From Novosphingobium beihaiense (GTDB taxonomy: Bacteria > Pseudomonadota > Alphaproteobacteria > Sphingomonadales > Sphingomonadaceae): a stretch of DNA of 64,000 bases. Position numbers and translations under genes: made by a program. The stretch spans positions 52,412 through 116,411 of the forward strand of contig NZ_JALHLG010000018.1 in NCBI RefSeq assembly GCF_022832375.1, written 5' to 3'. Position 1 is the first letter of the stretch. Every line of letters begins with the position of its first letter. This document shows, one piece after another, positions 59,603-64,000 of the stretch. Under the pieces are notes generated by a model. It was not told where the DNA came from. It worked only from the letters and a program-made list of their open reading frames with translations, and made no database searches.

Positions 59603-62278
59603 ATGAAGGGTGTTTCCGCAAATCCCGCCGCGTGTTCGGGCGGCGGCGCAAGGGTGCGTAATGGGCTGATGCTGGGCGCTGCGCTGGCCGTGTTGGCCTG
59701 GGCGCCTCAGGCGATGGCGCAGGACGGAGCGCAGCCCGCTGACGACGTATTCTCCGACGAGATCATTGTTACGGCCACCAAGCGCGAGCAGACGCTGCAG
59801 GACGTGCCGGTGGCGGTGACGGTTACCACCGGGCAGACGATCGAGGACGCGCAGATACGCGATCTGAAGGATCTGCAGTCGGTGGTGCCTTCGCTGCGCG
59901 TGAACCAGCTGCAGTCGAGCGCCAATACCAATTTCTATATCCGCGGTTTTGGCAACGGCGCCAACAATGCCGGGATCGAGCCTTCGGTGGGGCTGTTCAT
60001 CGATGGCGTGTACCGTTCGCGCTCGGCCTCGATGATTTCCGACTTTCCCGATGTCGAGCGGATCGAAGTGCTGCGCGGGCCGCAGTCCACCCTGTTCGGT
60101 AAGAACGCCTCGGCCGGCGTTATCTCGATTGTGACGAAGAAGCCCCAGTTCACCTTTGGCGGCAATATCGAGGCGGTCTACGGCAATTACGATGCCAAAG
60201 TCGTCAAGGGCATGGTCACCGGGCCGGTCAGCGATACGATCGCGGTCAGCCTTGCGGGCGGCCTCAACAAGCGCGACGGGATCGTCCGGGATCTGGCGAC
60301 CGGCCAACGGACCAACGAACGCGACCGCTGGTTCACGCGCGGGCAACTGCTGTTCGACAATCACGATGGGCTCGAAGTCCGGTTGATCGGCGATTACGGC
60401 AAGATCGATGAGAACTGCTGCGCCGTCGTGAACTTGCGCCAATCGCTGCCGACGGCGGCGATCTTCGCGCTGGGCGGGGCGGTAAACCTGCCGTCCGAGG
60501 CATACGACAACATTGCCTATTACAACTTCGAGAGCTCCAACAAGATCAAGAACTGGGGCTTTTCGGGGCAGATCGATTATGATCTGGGCGCCACCAAGCT
60601 GACCTCTATCACGGCCTACCGCCGCACCGATGCGTTGACCAATCAGGATTCCGACTTCTCCAGCGCTGACCTGCTCGGCCGCAACTGGCAGGACTTGCGG
60701 ATCAAGACCTTCACGCAGGAATTGCGCGCCAACTTCGATCTGGGCGAGAAGCTGCACGGGTTGCTGGGCGCCTATTATTTCAATGAGAAGATCGATCAGA
60801 ACAACGCAGTGCTCTGGGGCAATGATGCGCGGACCTATGCCGATCTTCTGGTGCAGTCGCTGACGGGCGGGGCAAACAATATCGGCCATCTCGACAGCGG
60901 CGATCTGGAACTGATCCTGGGCAATCTGGAAGGCAATCCGGCGCAGTATGTGGGGCAGTTCTTCACGCCGGGCTCGGGGCTGACCGAAGCCTATACCGTC
61001 AAGAACGAGGCGTGGTCGGTGTTTGGCCAGCTTGATTTCGAAGTGGCTCCGGGCCTGACCGTTACCGGGGGCATCAACTACACGCACGACAAGAAGCGCT
61101 TCGCCACCAACACCACGTCGGACGATGTGTTCGCCGGGGTCGATCTGGTGGCGGATGGCCAGACCGCGATCTTCGCCCAGGGGCTTGCGGGGCTGGGTGT
61201 GGACCCAACCGATCCGGCGGCCATCGGCGCCTTCGCGGCTAGCAATCCGGCGGCTTATCAGGGACTGCTGGCTTACGCCGCGGCCAATGCCACGAACCCG
61301 GCGGTGAATTCGCTGCTTGGGTTGAAGCCGCTGCAGTATTTCCCGCCGTTCATGAATGTGCCCAACGCGGTCGAAGGGGGCAGGATCAGCGACGGCAACG
61401 TCAGCTACACCGCGCGCGTGGCTTGGGACATGACGCCCACGGTCAATGTCTATGCCGCTTTCGCAACCGGCTACAAGGCGGCCTCCATCAACCTTTCGCG
61501 AGACAGCCGCCCGACTCCGGCGGACCTGGCCGAACTGCGAGCGCAAGGACTGGCCGTGACCAACCTGACCTCGGGCAGCCGCTATGCCGATCCGGAGGAT
61601 TCGACCGTCTACGAGGCCGGCCTCAAGGGCAATTGGGGCGTGGTGTCAGCCAATGTTGCGGTGTTCAGGCAGGTCATCAAGAACTTCCAGTCGAACATCT
61701 TTACCGGCTCCGGTTTCTTCCTCGCCAATGCGGGCAAGCAGTCCGCCTTCGGGATCGAGTTCGAAGGTTCGGCCAAGCCTGTCGATCCGCTGACGCTGAC
61801 GCTTTCGATGACGTATCTCGATGCCAAGTACGACAAATTCGTGCTGTCGGCCTTCGGTGACTTGTCCGGCACGCGCCCGGCCGGGGCCACGCCGCTGTCG
61901 GTGACGTTCGGCGCGGAATATGTGCAACCGCTGGGCAATGGAGACAGGATCATCCTGCGCGGCGACTATCACTATGAAATGCCGTTCAAGCTGGTGGAAG
62001 GGCTGCCCGGCCTCGTCACTTACGATGCGTCCGGCAATATCGCCGATGTCAGCGCGGCGCTGGCCGCGGCTCGCGAATTCAAGCAGGATATCAACGATGT
62101 GAATGCCTCGCTGACATATGCGATGGCGAACGGCATTGAACTGTCGGTCTGGGGGCGCAACCTGCTCAACGACCGCACGATCCTCCAGATTTTTGACAGT
62201 CCGGCGCAGCCGGGCTCGATTTCGGGCTATCCGAACCAGCCGCGCACATATGGCGTGGCGGCGCGCTACCGCTTCTAA
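59603..62278 (+). CDS. TonB-dependent outer membrane receptor
   Basis: An 891-residue TonB-dependent receptor. The signal peptide ends WAPQAMAQ, the TonB-box-like region is DEIIVTATKREQTLQDVPVAV, the plug has VERIEVLRGPQSTLFGKNASAGV, and the barrel ends in YRF. It shares layout with the receptor at 50.9 kb but is too divergent to be a recent duplicate. Ligand unknown. It is divergent from typA and upstream of DUF805. Confidence 0.9.
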   Translation: MKGVSANPAACSGGGARVRNGLMLGAALAVLAWAPQAMAQDGAQPADDVFSDEIIVTATKREQTLQDVPVAVTVTTGQTIEDAQIRDLKDLQSVVPSLRVNQLQSSANTNFYIRGFGNGANNAGIEPSVGLFIDGVYRSRSASMISDFPDVERIEVLRGPQSTLFGKNASAGVISIVTKKPQFTFGGNIEAVYGNYDAKVVKGMVTGPVSDTIAVSLAGGLNKRDGIVRDLATGQRTNERDRWFTRGQLLFDNHDGLEVRLIGDYGKIDENCCAVVNLRQSLPTAAIFALGGAVNLPSEAYDNIAYYNFESSNKIKNWGFSGQIDYDLGATKLTSITAYRRTDALTNQDSDFSSADLLGRNWQDLRIKTFTQELRANFDLGEKLHGLLGAYYFNEKIDQNNAVLWGNDARTYADLLVQSLTGGANNIGHLDSGDLELILGNLEGNPAQYVGQFFTPGSGLTEAYTVKNEAWSVFGQLDFEVAPGLTVTGGINYTHDKKRFATNTTSDDVFAGVDLVADGQTAIFAQGLAGLGVDPTDPAAIGAFAASNPAAYQGLLAYAAANATNPAVNSLLGLKPLQYFPPFMNVPNAVEGGRISDGNVSYTARVAWDMTPTVNVYAAFATGYKAASINLSRDSRPTPADLAELRAQGLAVTNLTSGSRYADPEDSTVYEAGLKGNWGVVSANVAVFRQVIKNFQSNIFTGSGFFLANAGKQSAFGIEFEGSAKPVDPLTLTLSMTYLDAKYDKFVLSAFGDLSGTRPAGATPLSVTFGAEYVQPLGNGDRIILRGDYHYEMPFKLVEGLPGLVTYDASGNIADVSAALAAAREFKQDINDVNASLTYAMANGIELSVWGRNLLNDRTILQIFDSPAQPGSISGYPNQPRTYGVAARYRF

Positions 62279-62448
62279 CGGCGGAGTGTGACTGCGAACT
62301 TCGGCGGCAGGAGAAGCGCCGGGGAACGCATACTGCACAAGGGGTACGCTGCCGGGGGGCTGCGTGCCCCTTTTTCTTGCCCGCTGGATGTAAAGCGGTT
62401 AGCCAAACCGTGAAGTTGTCCGCGGGCGGGAAAGGACGGGCGCCGGTC

Positions 62449-62904
62449 ATGCTCGAACACATGATATTGCCGTTCTACCGCTATGCCGACTTCCAGGGGC
62501 GGTCCCGGCGCATGGAATTCTGGTCTTTCGCGGTGTTGAACGTCGTCGTGATGGCGGTGCTGGCCAGCCTGGCCTTTTCGACCGGCTTTTCCCACCGCGT
62601 GCTGCTTCAGCGGGCGGAATTCGGGGGCAGGCTCGGTATCGCGGCCATTGCCTTCTTCGCGATTCTGGGCATCTACAGCCTGGCCACACTGGTTCCCAGC
62701 ATAGCCGTGAACGTGCGCCGTCTGCATGACCGGGACATGAGCGGCTGGTGGTGTCTGGGTTTCGTGGTGCTGGGTGTGGTTCCGGTATTCGGCTGGATCG
62801 CGAGCATCTGCTATCTGGTGATTATGTTCCTGCCGGGGACTCCGGGGGCGAACCGTTTCGGGGAAGACCCCAAGGACCCGGCGGGTTCGCAGATATTCAT
62901 TTGA
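62449..62904 (+). CDS. DUF805 family membrane protein
   Basis: A 151-residue membrane protein with four hydrophobic segments (FWSFAVLNVVVMAVLASLAF, LGIAAIAFFAILGIYSLATL, LGFVVLGVVPVFGWIASICYLVIMF) and the DUF805 core YADFQGRSRRMEFW and NVRRLHDRDMSGWW. Function is unknown. The start at 62449 fits the family; an earlier in-frame ATG is less likely. It may be co-transcribed with the RDD gene downstream. Confidence 0.85.
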   Translation: MLEHMILPFYRYADFQGRSRRMEFWSFAVLNVVVMAVLASLAFSTGFSHRVLLQRAEFGGRLGIAAIAFFAILGIYSLATLVPSIAVNVRRLHDRDMSGWWCLGFVVLGVVPVFGWIASICYLVIMFLPGTPGANRFGEDPKDPAGSQIFI

Positions 62905-63033
62905 GGGCCGGTTCGAAACGGATTCCTATAGGATCGCACAGCGCTTGCGGTTTGCGCTGCGGATCGTATTCTCTATAATATTCGAATACTTAGTGGTGCG
63001 CATTTTCGCACCGTGCATGAACAGGGGAATATC

Positions 63034-63516
63034 ATGCAGCCTTACGGCGGTTTCTGGTGGCGCGTGCTCGCTTATCTCATCGACTTTGTCATTCTCTACA
63101 TCGCGTCAACCGTTCTGATGATGATCCTGGGCATGGGCGCCATGTTCAGCAGTCTGGCCGGCGAACAGGCCCAAATGGCGGCAGCCATGAGCATGGGGCT
63201 GGTCATGATGGCCATCTCGCTCATTGGCAACTGGCTCTATTTTGCCCTGATGGAAAGTTCGTCGCTGCAAGCGACCGTCGGCAAGCTGGCCGTGGGCCTG
63301 GTGGTGACGGATCAGAACGGCAAACGCCTCAGTTTCGCGCGCGCCACAGGCCGTTATTTCGCCAAGATCCTGTCTGGCCTGATCCTGTTCATCGGCTACA
63401 TCATGGTGGCCTTCACCGAACGCAAGCAGGGCCTGCATGACCTCATCGCCGGAACGCTGGTATGGAAGACCCGCGATCCGCGTTCGGTCGTCCAGCATGA
63501 GGACGTGTTCGCCTGA
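63034..63516 (+). CDS. RDD family membrane protein
   Basis: A 160-residue membrane protein with the RDD motif: FWWRVLAYLIDFVILYIASTVL, then ATVGKLAVGLVVTDQNGKRLSFARATGRYFAKILSG and GLHDLIAGTLVW. AGGGGAA precedes the ATG at 63034. RDD proteins are often transporter or membrane-modulating proteins; the function here is not known. It converges on the permease gene with no gap. Confidence 0.87.
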   Translation: MQPYGGFWWRVLAYLIDFVILYIASTVLMMILGMGAMFSSLAGEQAQMAAAMSMGLVMMAISLIGNWLYFALMESSSLQATVGKLAVGLVVTDQNGKRLSFARATGRYFAKILSGLILFIGYIMVAFTERKQGLHDLIAGTLVWKTRDPRSVVQHEDVFA

Positions 63517-64000
63517 TCACAATTCCCTGAGCGCCTGGGCCGGTTTCGCCCGCAATAGCGGCAGCGAACCGCCCAGCGCGAAGGCCAGCACCAGCACGAC
63601 GCCCGCGCCCAGCACGGCCAGCACGCGCGGCCAGTCCGGCAGCCAGTCGAATTCGAACAGCTTGACCACCACCGCCCAGGCAAGGGCACTGCCGGTCGCA
63701 AGAGCGATCACGGCAAGCACGAGCGCCAGCAGGCCGTATTCGGCGATCTGCAGCGCCAGCAATTGCCGCCGGCTGGCCCCCAGCACGCGCAGGATCACGT
63801 TGTCGTAAGTGCGGCTGGCGCGGGCCGCGGCGATGGCGCCCAGCAGCACGGCAAGTCCGGCCAGCACCGCCACGGAGGCCGCTGCCAGGATCGCCACCGA
63901 CATCTGGTCCAGAAGTGCGCGGGCATCGCGCAGCAGACTGCCCGTCTCGATCACCGAGCTGGAAGGGAAGGCGCGCGCCAGTTTTGGCAGCAGACCTGCC
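63517..64000 (-). CDS. FtsX-like ABC transporter permease (C-terminal part only)
   Basis: The frame is open from the stop at 63517 to the right edge, giving about 161 codons of the C-terminus. It contains FtsX-type features: SVIETGSLLRDARALLDQM, RASRTYDNVILRVLGASRRQLL and three hydrophobic segments, ending LRAKPAQALREL. This pattern is typical of the large multi-spanning lipoprotein/peptide export permeases. The 5' part lies outside the window. Confidence 0.85.
   Translation of the reverse strand, partial: AGLLPKLARAFPSSSVIETGSLLRDARALLDQMSVAILAAASVAVLAGLAVLLGAIAAARASRTYDNVILRVLGASRRQLLALQIAEYGLLALVLAVIALATGSALAWAVVVKLFEFDWLPDWPRVLAVLGAGVVLVLAFALGGSLPLLRAKPAQALREL

Overview
The window is high-GC, densely packed chromosomal DNA from an alphaproteobacterium, most likely of the order Sphingomonadales (Novosphingobium/Erythrobacter-like). 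The support is the alphaproteobacterial run argS-SPOR-nagZ-scpA-scpB-tatABC, the miaB-phoH-ybeY-corC cluster, two long TonB-dependent receptors with the sphingomonad-style plug start, an ECF41 sigma factor beside a carboxymuconolactone decarboxylase-like gene, and several families of extragenic palindromes. The genus is inferred. No rRNA genes and no CRISPR array were seen; one tRNA gene (Val, anticodon TAC) is present.

Layout. 1-11 kb: the N-terminal part of selO; an alpha/beta hydrolase and a glycosyltransferase; a yfgM-like/bamB outer-membrane assembly pair; a membrane methyltransferase; rsmE-gshA-monooxygenase; ubiA; and a VOC gene divergent from soxR across a clear sox box. 11-20 kb: smc with a tiny membrane-protein gene overlapping its end, two DsbA-like thiol oxidoreductases and dciA on one strand, then mutY, a beta-lactamase-fold hydrolase and nudC on the other. 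20-24 kb: a secreted hydrolase divergent from a membrane LytTR regulator, then the ECF41 module with a textbook autoregulated promoter. 24-35 kb: mgtE, cyclophilin, a LysR regulator, and the corC-ybeY-phoH-miaB cluster, which is interrupted by a GIY-YIG gene flanked by a REP-like inverted pair, then a divergent osmC/gntR pair.

35-42 kb is one long collinear housekeeping run (argS, SPOR protein, nagZ, scpAB, tatABC), preceded by an unusual array of CAAGGTGACAC motifs. 42-50 kb: an EamA/DMT transporter behind a structured 5' leader that resembles the yybP-ykoY (manganese) riboswitch, an amidohydrolase and beta-hydroxyacid dehydrogenase pair, threonine dehydratase, a leucyl-transferase (bpt), an NTF2-like protein, and a soluble sensor that joins a chemoreceptor-tip sequence to a Cache-like domain.

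50-64 kb is the most accessory part: two TonB-dependent receptors, a MITE-like palindrome, a phosphotransferase pseudogene, and tRNA-Val followed by decayed integrase and transposase pieces, which marks an old integration site. It ends with YitT, TypA/BipA, DUF805 and RDD membrane proteins and the C-terminal part of an FtsX-like ABC permease running off the right edge.

The points most worth a second look are the EamA leader RNA (43.3-43.5 kb), the exact ECF41 promoter (23.7 kb), the sox box driving a VOC gene (10.5 kb), the repeat array before argS (35.4 kb), the REP/GIY-YIG insertion (30.1-30.6 kb), the receptor-tip/Cache protein (49.6 kb) and the decayed tRNA-Val locus (53.5-56.8 kb). No clearly new multi-gene system was found.
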